From an uncultured Megasphaera sp. (GTDB lineage: Bacteria > Bacillota > Negativicutes > Veillonellales > Megasphaeraceae), in NCBI GenBank assembly GCA_937895695.1, contig CALBLM010000031.1:1-5031 (forward strand): 5,031 bases of DNA, read 5' to 3'. The stretch's first letter is position 1; every line of letters begins with the position of its first letter. The translations under genes and the position numbers were made by a program. Under the pieces are notes generated by a model, which saw only the letters and a list, made by a program, of their open reading frames with translations, was not told the origin of the DNA and searched no databases. Below are positions 1 to 5,031 of the stretch, piece by piece.

Positions 1-288
1 AATCGGTTCTTCTTCTGCCACTACCTTGAAGTTTTCTGCCATGGGAGCAAACAACATTTCTTTGGCAATGAGTTCGTCCAATTCTTCTATCGTTTCTTTC
101 AGTTCGTCTTTGGAATAGGTATCTGCGAATGCCTGATAGACAGCATCAGCATTGGTGCCATCATAGATATCCAAGACATCATACGTAATTTTATCGATTA
201 CATTAATAATACCGCTGTTCACATCTAGCAGCATATACGTTCCATTTTGACAGTATTTATGAATCATCGGTTTGATTGTATAAGCCAT
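1..288 (-). CDS. scfB: SCIFF peptide radical SAM maturase, N-terminal 96 residues (cut by window edge)
   Basis: By family knowledge, SCIFF maturases are radical-SAM SPASM-type enzymes that use iron-sulfur clusters and S-adenosylmethionine to join cysteine sulfurs to neighbouring residues of the SCIFF peptide. Only the N-terminal part is visible. It begins MAYTIKPMIHKYCQNG, continues with YMLLDVNSGIINVIDKITYD (residues 18-37), then an acidic helical stretch around residues 58-76 (YSKDELKETIEELDELIAK) and EMLFAP. This is the small PqqD-like peptide-recognition domain expected before the radical SAM core; the CxxxCxxC cluster motif lies beyond the window. The ATG start is supported by GGAGG at 293-297, 4 nt upstream, which is rather close. 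It lies 63 nt downstream of the SCIFF precursor on the same strand, which largely fixes the assignment. An in-frame stop soon past position 1 would argue against it, but the reading frame is open to the edge. Confidence 0.88.
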   Translation of the reverse strand, partial: MAYTIKPMIHKYCQNGTYMLLDVNSGIINVIDKITYDVLDIYDGTNADAVYQAFADTYSKDELKETIEELDELIAKEMLFAPMAENFKVVAEEEPI

Positions 289-301
289 AGTTCCTCCATA
301 C

Positions 302-334
302 AAAAAGAATACCCTTTACCTCACGGTAAAGGGT
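302..334 (-). terminator. Hairpin between scfA and scfB, probable attenuator
   Basis: On the minus strand, ACCCTTTACC (334-325) pairs perfectly over 10 bp with GGTAAAGGGT (320-311). The loop is GTGA, a stable GNRA-type tetraloop. The stem is followed by ATTC and then five T residues (306-302). The T run starts four bases after the stem, so termination is probably partial. Its place between a small precursor and a large enzyme fits read-through control giving more peptide than maturase, or protection of the precursor mRNA 3' end. The structure is seen directly; the role is inferred. Confidence 0.72.
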
Positions 335-351
335 GTCCCCTCAATACGTAA

Positions 352-492
352 TTATTTTGTGCAGACCTGGTTGCCAACAGTGCAAGATGTCTTGCAAGCG
401 GACTGGCAGGATGTCTGGCATTCACTGCAACCAGCATGCTGTGTTGTTTTCTGAATCGATTCTGTATTAATCGTAATAATATGTTTTGCCAT
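352..492 (-). CDS. scfA: SCIFF ranthipeptide precursor (six cysteines in forty-five residues)
   Basis: This is a 46-residue precursor of a ribosomally made, post-translationally modified peptide. Residues 1-21 are the leader (MAKHIITINTESIQK...). Residues 22-46 hold six cysteines at 22, 25, 29, 33, 37 and 44, spaced Cx2Cx3Cx3Cx3Cx6C. The segment CQTSCQSACKTSCTVGNQ (25-42) is the near-invariant signature of the SCIFF family. In the studied homologue CteA, the maturase CteB forms a thioether between a cysteine and a threonine five residues later; Cys33 and Thr38 have that spacing here. The start is an ATG with GAGGTGA at 499-505, 6 nt upstream, and the stop is TAA. The radical-SAM maturase follows 63 nt downstream. 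The peptide's function is unsettled; a link to quorum sensing has been reported in clostridia. Confidence is very high because motif, length and neighbour agree. Confidence 0.96.
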   Translation of the reverse strand: MAKHIITINTESIQKTTQHAGCSECQTSCQSACKTSCTVGNQVCTK

Positions 493-514
493 TCTCTTTC
501 ACCTCACTGTCAAG

Positions 515-544
515 ATTAGTCTTATTTTACCACATAAGACTAAT
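515..544. repeat. 11-bp perfect inverted repeat overlying the scfA promoter
   Basis: ATTAGTCTTAT (515-525) is an exact reverse complement of ATAAGACTAAT (534-544), with an 8-base centre. The centre holds most of the -10 element proposed for scfA. On neither strand is the stem followed directly by a good T run (minus: CTTGACAG; plus: TTCTACAA), so an operator is a better reading than a terminator. It could still slow or end transcription of the gene that stops at 557. Confidence 0.6.
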
Positions 545-552
545 TTCTACAA
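524..552 (-). promoter_or_regulatory. Promoter for scfA (extended -10)
   Basis: Read on the minus strand: TTGTAG (552-547), a 17-base spacer, then TAAAAT (529-524). TGG directly before the -10 gives the TGn extended -10 motif. Transcription would begin near 517, leaving a leader of about 25 nt that contains the GAGGTGA ribosome site. The spacing and both elements fit a housekeeping-sigma promoter. The inverted repeat at 515-544 covers the spacer, the -10 and the start region. Confidence 0.6.
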
Positions 553-556
553 TATA

Positions 557-1003
557 TCAAAGAAGCTTAAACCCTTCAAAGACAAAGTTTTTTCCCATGC
601 TAACGACAATCGAACGTTCATGAAACACATCATTGGTATCAAAAAAAATATCAAAACCGCCCTTATATGTAACATATACGGAATTAATACGTTTTAAGTA
701 ACTGCGTATTTCTTCTGCCGTTACTTCACGTTCTCCATCAGCACGCCATTTTTTATTTTTAAAATTGGCAATCAATGGCGCATGTGCCATGACACGGGAC
801 CGATGTGCTAATACCCAGTTCCAGATTTCCTCACTATAGCGGCGAGCTTCTGCATCGTTGCCTTCAGCTAGTCCTTCTAAGGTAAATAATACTGGTTGGC
901 CGTCCAACATGATTTCATCCATATAGTTACCTTTTACATATTTTAAATCCATATAGAATGAACCCTCCCCACTAATGTTTTGGAATGAATACAGCTCATG
1001 CAT
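557..1003 (-). CDS. Hypothetical protein, possibly DUF2262-like
   Basis: A 148-residue soluble protein with no signal peptide, membrane segment or cysteine. The middle (residues 49-80) is helical, with NDAEARRYSEEIWNWVLAHR. Residues 95-106 (TAEEIRSYLKRI) look like a second helix, followed by strand-like VYVTYKGGFDIFFDTND (109-125) and HERSIVVSM (128-136). The closing pattern of aromatic strands, an acidic turn, then H-x-x-S-I-V-V resembles DUF2262-type proteins, but I recognise it only weakly and no function follows. The start is uncertain. The ATG at 1003 has no clear ribosome site, and a promoter-like sequence would start transcription at about that base. ATG at 952 (Met18) has GGAGG at 964-968, 11 nt upstream, and would give 131 residues. 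It lies 30 nt after nth, and its stop is 64 nt before the scfA start codon. Confidence 0.8.
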   Translation of the reverse strand: MHELYSFQNISGEGSFYMDLKYVKGNYMDEIMLDGQPVLFTLEGLAEGNDAEARRYSEEIWNWVLAHRSRVMAHAPLIANFKNKKWRADGEREVTAEEIRSYLKRINSVYVTYKGGFDIFFDTNDVFHERSIVVSMGKNFVFEGFKLL

Positions 1004-1008
1004 TATCT

Positions 1009-1037
1009 ATATTACTCATTTTTTATACATTTGTCAA
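1009..1037 (-). promoter_or_regulatory. Possible promoter for the 148-residue gene
   Basis: On the minus strand a full-consensus -35, TTGACA (1037-1032), overlaps the TGA stop of nth. It is followed by a 17-base spacer and TAATAT (1014-1009), a 4-of-6 match to the -10 consensus. Transcription would start at about 1002, at or just inside the ATG at 1003. That implies either a leaderless message or use of the later start at 952. Confidence 0.45.
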
Positions 1038-1666
1038 TGCAACTGACTGGGGCAAAGGTCGGCTAAAAAGCATTGATCACATAATGGCTTCCGCGCCTTG
1101 CATACGCGACGTCCATGCCAAATAAGCCAATGATGGGCCCGACTCCACCATTCCTTGGGAATCGCTTTTTGTAGTCCCTTTTCTACTTCCAACGGTGTTT
1201 TTCCTTCTGCCAGCTGCAATCGGTTGGATACTCGAAACACATGGGTATCTACGGCAATGGCCGGCGTATTAAACAGAATACTTACCAAGACGTTAGCTGT
1301 TTTACGGCCTACGCCGGGCAGCTTAACCAATTCATCAAACGTCGTCGGCACTTCGCCATGATATGTTTCACATAGCATCGCACAGTTTGCCAAGATATTT
1401 TTTGCTTTGCTGTGATACAAACCGCAAGTACGAATTTTTTCTTCTAATCCACTGATTCCCAATGCCAATATTTTTTCCGGCGTATTATACTGAGGAAACA
1501 TACCTGCCGTAACAATATTGACCCGTTCATCCGTGCATTGGGCCGATAAAATGACCGCTATCATCAGTTCAAACGGCGTATGATAATGAAGAGCCGGTTT
1601 CATAATACCGTACTGGTCTTGGAATCGTTGTAGCATTTCATCTTTTACTTGTTTAGAAATAGCCAT
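1034..1666 (-). CDS. nth: Endonuclease III (DNA glycosylase / AP lyase)
   Basis: Base-excision repair enzyme that removes oxidised pyrimidines from DNA and cleaves the abasic strand by beta-elimination. The 210-residue product matches the usual length (E. coli Nth is 211). LSAQCTDERVN lies at 40-50. The helix-hairpin-helix LPGVGRKTAN (116-125) contains the expected catalytic lysine, Lys122. VDTHVFRVSNR (139-149) contains the catalytic aspartate Asp140. The C-terminal [4Fe-4S] ligands are Cys189, 196, 199 and 205, with the classic Cx6Cx2Cx5C spacing. The reading frame opens further upstream to a TTG at 1690, but I chose the ATG at 1666. It gives the family length and has GAGG at 1676-1679, 9 nt upstream. 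The larE stop codon (1668-1670) ends one base before this ATG, so the two are likely translationally coupled. All key residues are present, so it should be active. Confidence 0.97.
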   Translation of the reverse strand: MAISKQVKDEMLQRFQDQYGIMKPALHYHTPFELMIAVILSAQCTDERVNIVTAGMFPQYNTPEKILALGISGLEEKIRTCGLYHSKAKNILANCAMLCETYHGEVPTTFDELVKLPGVGRKTANVLVSILFNTPAIAVDTHVFRVSNRLQLAEGKTPLEVEKGLQKAIPKEWWSRAHHWLIWHGRRVCKARKPLCDQCFLADLCPSQLH

Positions 1667-1667
1667 A

Positions 1668-2519
1668 TTATTTCGCCTCACTCGTATCAATCACTTCATT
1701 TAGGCTTCCCATTTCATATCCACCTAAATCAAGTGTGACATACGTAAATCCGCATTGTCGTACAGCTGACACAATCGCTTCTCGATGTAAAAGTATTGCC
1801 GGTATTTCGTCCACACCAACTTCAATACGGGCTACATCGCCATGATATCGCACGCGTAATGAACCATGAATATACGGTGCAATAGCTTGTTCTGCGTCGT
1901 CAATAGCCTGCAGTCGCTGTGGCAGCAAAGCTGTTCCATAGGGAATGCGGCTCGCTAAACATGCCGCACTTTGTTTATCCCACGTTTTCAAGCCAAACCG
2001 TCGCGATAATGCGCGAATATCTTCTTTATGCAGGCCCGCTTCAATCATCGGGCTGCGTACAAATTGGGATAATTCCCGAATAGCTTTCATGCCCGGTCGG
2101 TAATCACCCAAATCGTCAACGTTACCACCGTCAACAACCCATTGATAGCCTTTTTGCTGAGCCAGTTCTACTAATGCAGAAAAGCGAATCTTTTTGCAAA
2201 TATAGCAGCGATCCGGCGGATTCTGCACAAACGATATATCGTCAAATTCAGTCGTCGGAACGACCAAATGGGATACGCTGATTTGCCTTGCCATATATAC
2301 GGCATCGTTTTTTTCACTCGCAGGCAGTGTCGGTGATACAGCAGTTACCGCCAATACCCGATCTTTCAGTACATCATGGGCGGCATATGTCAAAAATGTA
2401 CTGTCTACGCCACCGGAAAACCCGATAACTACACTGCCCATATCGCGAAGAATAGCACACAATGTTTCATATTTTTTATCTAATTCTTTTATATCTATTT
2501 GCTCTTTGTCTTCTGCCAC
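1668..2519 (-). CDS. larE: ATP-dependent sulfur transferase LarE (nickel-pincer cofactor synthesis)
   Basis: LarE adenylates a carboxyl of pyridinium-3,5-biscarboxylate mononucleotide and replaces it with a thiocarboxylate, a step toward the nickel-pincer nucleotide cofactor of lactate racemase and related enzymes. This 283-residue protein has the PP-loop ATP site FSGGVDST at 34-41. RCYICKK (104-110), VVDGGNVDDLGDYRPG (128-143) and WDKQSAACLASRIPYGT (180-196) are typical LarE blocks. The cysteine of ACLASR, Cys187, corresponds to the sulfur-donating cysteine of the L. plantarum enzyme. Cys105 and Cys108 add a CxxC pair, as described for iron-sulfur LarE proteins. The start is a GTG with AAGGGGG at 2529-2535. 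It sits between the ADP-ribosylglycohydrolase-like gene and nth in an apparent operon. No larA, larB or larC is in the window, so the client enzyme is unknown. Other PP-loop enzymes are unlikely given these motifs. Confidence 0.93.
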   Translation of the reverse strand: MAEDKEQIDIKELDKKYETLCAILRDMGSVVIGFSGGVDSTFLTYAAHDVLKDRVLAVTAVSPTLPASEKNDAVYMARQISVSHLVVPTTEFDDISFVQNPPDRCYICKKIRFSALVELAQQKGYQWVVDGGNVDDLGDYRPGMKAIRELSQFVRSPMIEAGLHKEDIRALSRRFGLKTWDKQSAACLASRIPYGTALLPQRLQAIDDAEQAIAPYIHGSLRVRYHGDVARIEVGVDEIPAILLHREAIVSAVRQCGFTYVTLDLGGYEMGSLNEVIDTSEAK

Positions 2520-2524
2520 TATGA

Positions 2525-2540
2525 GAAGCCCCCTTGCTTC
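2525..2540 (-). promoter_or_regulatory. larE ribosome site in a small hairpin loop
   Basis: On the minus strand GAAGC (2540-2536) and GCTTC (2529-2525) pair over 5 bp, leaving AAGGGG in a six-base loop. This purine run is the only good Shine-Dalgarno sequence for larE, 9 nt from its GTG start, and so supports that start. Presenting it in a loop could affect translation. The stem is short and may be chance. Confidence 0.45.
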
Positions 2541-2547
2541 GTTTCTA

Positions 2548-3351
2548 TTATATGGTTGGTTTCATATATGCTGCAACAAATGCCTGCAACACCTGCTGCA
2601 TCGGCAGCGGTACATACGTATTGGCCTTCTGCCATAATGAGTCCGGTACGCCATACCAAGCTTCTGCAATAGCTCCTGCCATGGCAGCCTGCGTGTCCGT
2701 ATCGCCACCTAACGACACGGCATTTTTAATGGTATCTTCAAAATCTGTACTGTCTAAAAATGCTTCTAATGCCTGCGGCACACTATCTTTCGTACGGCAC
2801 GTAAACGCGTAACCAGGACGAATATCTTGTAACGATTGTTGCAGCGGGTAAAAATAGGTTTGCAAATAGGTTCGTATTTTTTCTTTCGGCGTATGTATCC
2901 GAGCTAAATATATAGCAGATGCAACAGCTACGGCACCTTTAATTGCTTCTTCATTGTCATGACTTATCACTGCTGTAAGTTCAGCCAACGCCTGTACTTC
3001 ATCTAAGGACTGTCCGATCCAAGCTGCCGGAGCAACACGCATGGCCGCTCCATTAGCATAACTGCCATATGGTTCTATTTCATCAGACAGTGCCCACTGC
3101 TTAAACCGCGGTCCAAACCCGGCATTAGGATATAACCGGCACCAATGTTTAAACTGGCGGCGCAGCGGACCTATATACCCCTGCCGTGTTTCTTTACCTT
3201 CCATCAAGGCTGCGGCAACGGCTATGGTCATTACTGTATCATCTGTTACATGACACCCCGGTGCAAACCAGGCAAATGTCTTTGTTTTAACAGGAGGTTC
3301 AGCAAATTCATAAGGTGACCCAATGATATCACCAATAATCGTACCTTTCAT
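2548..3351 (-). CDS. ADP-ribosylglycohydrolase family protein (DraG/ARH fold)
   Basis: A 267-residue member of the all-helical, dinuclear-Mg family that removes ADP-ribose from proteins or small molecules. The N-terminus GTIIGDIIGSPYEF (3-16) matches the opening helix. VTDDTVMT (35-42) supplies metal ligands Asp37 and Asp38. YANGAAMRVAP (98-108) and SHDNEEAIKGA (130-140) are family blocks. SLGGDTDTQAAMAGAIAEAW (213-232) supplies Asp217, Asp219 and Thr220. All expected metal ligands are present, so it is probably catalytic. No signal peptide is seen, so it is cytoplasmic. The natural substrate cannot be read from sequence, and no partner ADP-ribosyltransferase such as DraT is in the window. 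It is slightly short compared with about 300 residues for many relatives. The ATG start has AAGGTGA at 3356-3362, 4 nt upstream. It is the first gene of the operon with larE (28-nt gap) and nth. Confidence 0.92.
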   Translation of the reverse strand: MKGTIIGDIIGSPYEFAEPPVKTKTFAWFAPGCHVTDDTVMTIAVAAALMEGKETRQGYIGPLRRQFKHWCRLYPNAGFGPRFKQWALSDEIEPYGSYANGAAMRVAPAAWIGQSLDEVQALAELTAVISHDNEEAIKGAVAVASAIYLARIHTPKEKIRTYLQTYFYPLQQSLQDIRPGYAFTCRTKDSVPQALEAFLDSTDFEDTIKNAVSLGGDTDTQAAMAGAIAEAWYGVPDSLWQKANTYVPLPMQQVLQAFVAAYMKPTI

Positions 3352-3384
3352 GTACTCACCTTCTTTACGCTTTTATGAAAAGCT

Positions 3385-3402
3385 TATGGTTATTATACCA
3401 TA
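3385..3402 (-). promoter_or_regulatory. Extended -10 promoter with dyad, upstream of the ADP-ribosylglycohydrolase-larE-nth operon
   Basis: The minus strand carries TGGTATAAT (3400-3392): a perfect -10 hexamer with the TGn extension. No good -35 is visible at 16-18 bases (TAGGCG at 17), as is common for extended -10 promoters. TATGGT and ACCATA form a 6-bp inverted repeat around the -10 (3385-3402) that might bind a regulator. The start site would be near 3385, giving a leader of about 34 nt. A small GCTTTT/AAAAGC hairpin (3369-3383) lies just before the ribosome site. Confidence 0.6.
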
Positions 3403-3468
3403 GCCACTTCTATTCGCCTATAATCATATAAAACTTGTGCTTCCCTAAATTTTTTCTGTTTGAAGTAT

Positions 3469-3519
3469 AAAAAGACTGCAGCAAAATGGACGAAACATCT
3501 CATTTTATTGCAGTCTTTT
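3469..3519 (-). terminator. Intrinsic terminator after pncB
   Basis: AAAAGACTGCA (3470-3480) pairs perfectly with TGCAGTCTTTT (3509-3519). After a two-base internal mismatch, AAAATG (3483-3488) pairs with CATTTT (3501-3506), leaving a 12-base loop. In the minus direction the stem ends in TTTTT (3473-3469), giving a classic terminator 25 nt past the pncB stop. This separates pncB from the ADP-ribosylglycohydrolase operon. Confidence 0.88.
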
Positions 3520-3544
3520 GCTATCATAGCTTTTTCTGTGATAA

Positions 3545-4996
3545 TTAAAAGAAATTCGCTGATTCTTCTTTTAAGATTTTTTCACGTAAAGTCGATAATT
3601 TAGTGCTACGCTGTACCCACATTTCTTCCGGATTGACAAGGCGCAAATATTCCGGCCATAACGTCTGCATTTGTTCATCTGCATACCGCATAATTTCTTT
3701 TAACGATGGTTTTTGATATACTAATTTTCCCTTTAAGAAAATCGGTTCTAGCATTTTACGAACCATAAACGTTCCTCCCGGAATCACACGGGAACGCCAT
3801 GGGGCATTATCGCTTACCAAATGCAGGTCTTTGGATGTATCAATCGTTTCGCCTTCCAAGATAATGATATCTGCCTTCATCTTACCGTTGTCTTTATCAT
3901 AAATACGAAGGACGTTTTTCATGCCGGGATTAGAAATTTTTTCAACATTATCACTCATTTTAATTTTGGGTACAAACGTATCGCCATCGTACTGCCCAAC
4001 CAGTTTAAATACGCCTCCCAGAGACGGACTGTCTTTTGCCGTAATCAGGTTGGTTCCTACTCCCCAAGAGTTAATACAGCATCCTTGGGATTTCAGTTCA
4101 GAAATCAGATTTTCGTCTAAGTCATTGGAGGCAGCAATAATAGCATCACCAAAACCGGCTGCTTCGAACATCTTATGAGCTTCTTTGGAAAGATATGCCA
4201 AATCGCCGCTGTCCAAACGAATACCATATGTTTTAGGTAATATACCTGCTTCTTTCATTTCCTTAAAAATGGTAATGGCATCCGGTACGCCTTGTTTTAA
4301 CGTATTATACGTATCAGCCAGCAAGATCATGTTATTGGGATACTGGCGAGCATATGCGCGAAAAGCTTCTATTTCTGTCGGAAAGCTCATCACCCAGCTG
4401 TGTGCCATGGTTCCCAAAATAGGCATACCAAATTTGGCACCGGCCAATACATTACTCGTACCATTAAAACCGCCAATCATGGCAGACCGAGCTCCGTATA
4501 CACCGGCAGACATACCCTGGGCACGACGAAGGCCAAATTCCATCAGATTATCATTGCCTGCGACCGTACGAACACGACGAGCTTTAGTCGCAATCAAGCT
4601 TTCATGATTCATAATCATGGACATACAGGTTTCTAACAGCAACGCTTCCGCTTTTTTCGTATGAACGCGCAACAGTACTTCCTGCGGAAAGGCAATCGTC
4701 CCTTCAGGCATGGCATAAATATCACCGGTAAACGTAATCGTTTTCAAGTAATGCAGAAACTCCTCTTGGAATATGCCCGTCCGTTTTAAATACGCGATAT
4801 CATCATCACTGAAATGAATGTTATGCACATAGTCAATTAAATGTTCCAGTCCTGCGACAACCGTATATCCCCCATTAAAGGGGTTGGTTCGATAGTATCG
4901 GTCAAACACACAAGATTGTTCGTGTTTTCCTTCAAAATACAGTCCTTGTATCATGGTCAATTGATACAAGTCTGTTAACAACGCTTTCGTATACAA
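3545..4996 (-). CDS. pncB: Nicotinate phosphoribosyltransferase
   Basis: Joins nicotinate and PRPP, with ATP hydrolysis, to make nicotinate mononucleotide: the first step of NAD salvage through the Preiss-Handler pathway, in the cytoplasm. In the 483-residue product, LTDLYQLTM (7-15) is the family's N-terminal signature. FGLRRAQG (154-161), GFNGTSNVLAG (176-186) and GTMAHSWVMSF (195-205) follow; His199 is the likely phosphorylated histidine. GIRLDSGDL (258-266), ASNDLDE (289-295) and GVGTNL (312-317) form the phosphoribosyl-binding core. The length fits the family form common in Firmicutes. The frame is open to a TTG at 5011, but that codon overlaps the ribosome site. I chose the TTG at 4996, which has GGAGG at 5005-5009 at 8 nt spacing and gives MYTKALLTDLYQL. 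It has its own terminator at 3519-3469; its promoter lies mostly outside the window. Confidence 0.96.
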   Translation of the reverse strand: MYTKALLTDLYQLTMIQGLYFEGKHEQSCVFDRYYRTNPFNGGYTVVAGLEHLIDYVHNIHFSDDDIAYLKRTGIFQEEFLHYLKTITFTGDIYAMPEGTIAFPQEVLLRVHTKKAEALLLETCMSMIMNHESLIATKARRVRTVAGNDNLMEFGLRRAQGMSAGVYGARSAMIGGFNGTSNVLAGAKFGMPILGTMAHSWVMSFPTEIEAFRAYARQYPNNMILLADTYNTLKQGVPDAITIFKEMKEAGILPKTYGIRLDSGDLAYLSKEAHKMFEAAGFGDAIIAASNDLDENLISELKSQGCCINSWGVGTNLITAKDSPSLGGVFKLVGQYDGDTFVPKIKMSDNVEKISNPGMKNVLRIYDKDNGKMKADIIILEGETIDTSKDLHLVSDNAPWRSRVIPGGTFMVRKMLEPIFLKGKLVYQKPSLKEIMRYADEQMQTLWPEYLRLVNPEEMWVQRSTKLSTLREKILKEESANFF

Positions 4997-5004
4997 TGTA
5001 CTCG

Positions 5005-5009
5005 CCTCC
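5005..5009 (-). promoter_or_regulatory. Ribosome site that sets the pncB start
   Basis: GGAGG on the minus strand lies 8 nt before the TTG at 4996, near-ideal spacing. It overlaps the alternative TTG at 5009-5011, which has no ribosome site of its own in the visible 20 bases. This favours a 483-residue PncB with a TTG start. Confidence 0.75.
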
Positions 5010-5031
5010 AAATAGATATTATCTTTATTAT

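Noticed and set aside
508..513. TTGACA on the minus strand just before scfA as a -35 element
   Set aside because: No -10 lies at proper spacing; 17 bases on falls inside the scfA coding region with a poor match.
1155..1361. Plus-strand frame of 68 codons opposite nth
   Set aside because: Antisense to conserved catalytic regions of Nth, with no family resemblance.
1034..1690. Longer endonuclease III starting at a TTG at 1690
   Set aside because: It adds eight basic residues not expected in the family and overlaps the end of larE. The ATG at 1666 has a GAGG ribosome site and gives the usual length.
2534..2812. Plus-strand frame of 92 codons opposite the ADP-ribosylglycohydrolase C-terminus
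   Set aside because: A shadow of the conserved GGDTDT region; it has no independent support.
3520..3535. GCTATCATAGC followed by TTTTT on the plus strand as a terminator
   Set aside because: The stem is at most four pairs with a three-base loop, and no plus-strand gene ends here.
3821..4636. Several plus-strand open frames of 78-140 codons within pncB
   Set aside because: They lie opposite a strongly conserved gene, have no recognisable domains and show no ribosome sites that I could find; they are antisense shadows.
3545..5011. Longer PncB starting at a TTG at 5011
   Set aside because: That codon overlaps the GGAGG that serves the TTG at 4996, and the five extra residues precede the conserved N-terminus.
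1..5031. CRISPR array, tRNA, rRNA, insertion sequence or phage genes
   Set aside because: No spaced direct repeats, cloverleaf, rRNA-like sequence, transposase or terminal repeats were seen; genes are compact and co-directional.

Overview
The window carries seven protein genes, all on the minus strand, so transcription runs from high to low coordinates. One gene is cut by the left edge. Low-to-moderate GC, strong GGAGG/GAGGTGA-type ribosome sites, TTG and GTG starts, and above all a SCIFF peptide with its maturase point to an anaerobic Firmicute of class Clostridia or the related Negativicutes. I cannot place it more finely from sequence alone.

In transcription order: (1) pncB-type nicotinate phosphoribosyltransferase (4996-3545), ended by a strong hairpin terminator (3519-3469). 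(2) An apparent operon of an ADP-ribosylglycohydrolase-family protein (3351-2548), LarE sulfur transferase (2519-1668) and endonuclease III (1666-1034). It is led by an extended -10 promoter near 3392-3400, and the genes are separated by only 28 nt and 1 nt. (3) A 148-residue protein of unknown function, possibly DUF2262-like (1003-557), with its own promoter-like sequence overlapping the end of nth. (4) A ranthipeptide locus: the 46-residue six-cysteine SCIFF precursor (492-352), an intergenic hairpin (334-311), and the first 96 residues of its radical-SAM maturase (288-1).

The most notable system is the SCIFF pair at the low-coordinate end. Its precursor is short and easily missed by ORF calling. 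It has its own extended -10 promoter overlaid by an 11-bp perfect inverted repeat, and a 10-bp hairpin with a GUGA loop separates precursor from enzyme and could tune their ratio. The SCIFF family is known; what may be new here is the regulatory architecture.

A second theme is nicotinate/NAD chemistry. PncB makes nicotinate mononucleotide, the precursor of nicotinate adenine dinucleotide. That dinucleotide is the starting material of the nickel-pincer cofactor, on which LarE works. The gene between them is an ADP-ribosylglycohydrolase homologue. This LarE carries a CxxC pair plus the usual single cysteine, a pattern suggestive of the iron-sulfur class. No gap exceeds 300 bases; the longest (3352-3544) holds a terminator and a promoter.
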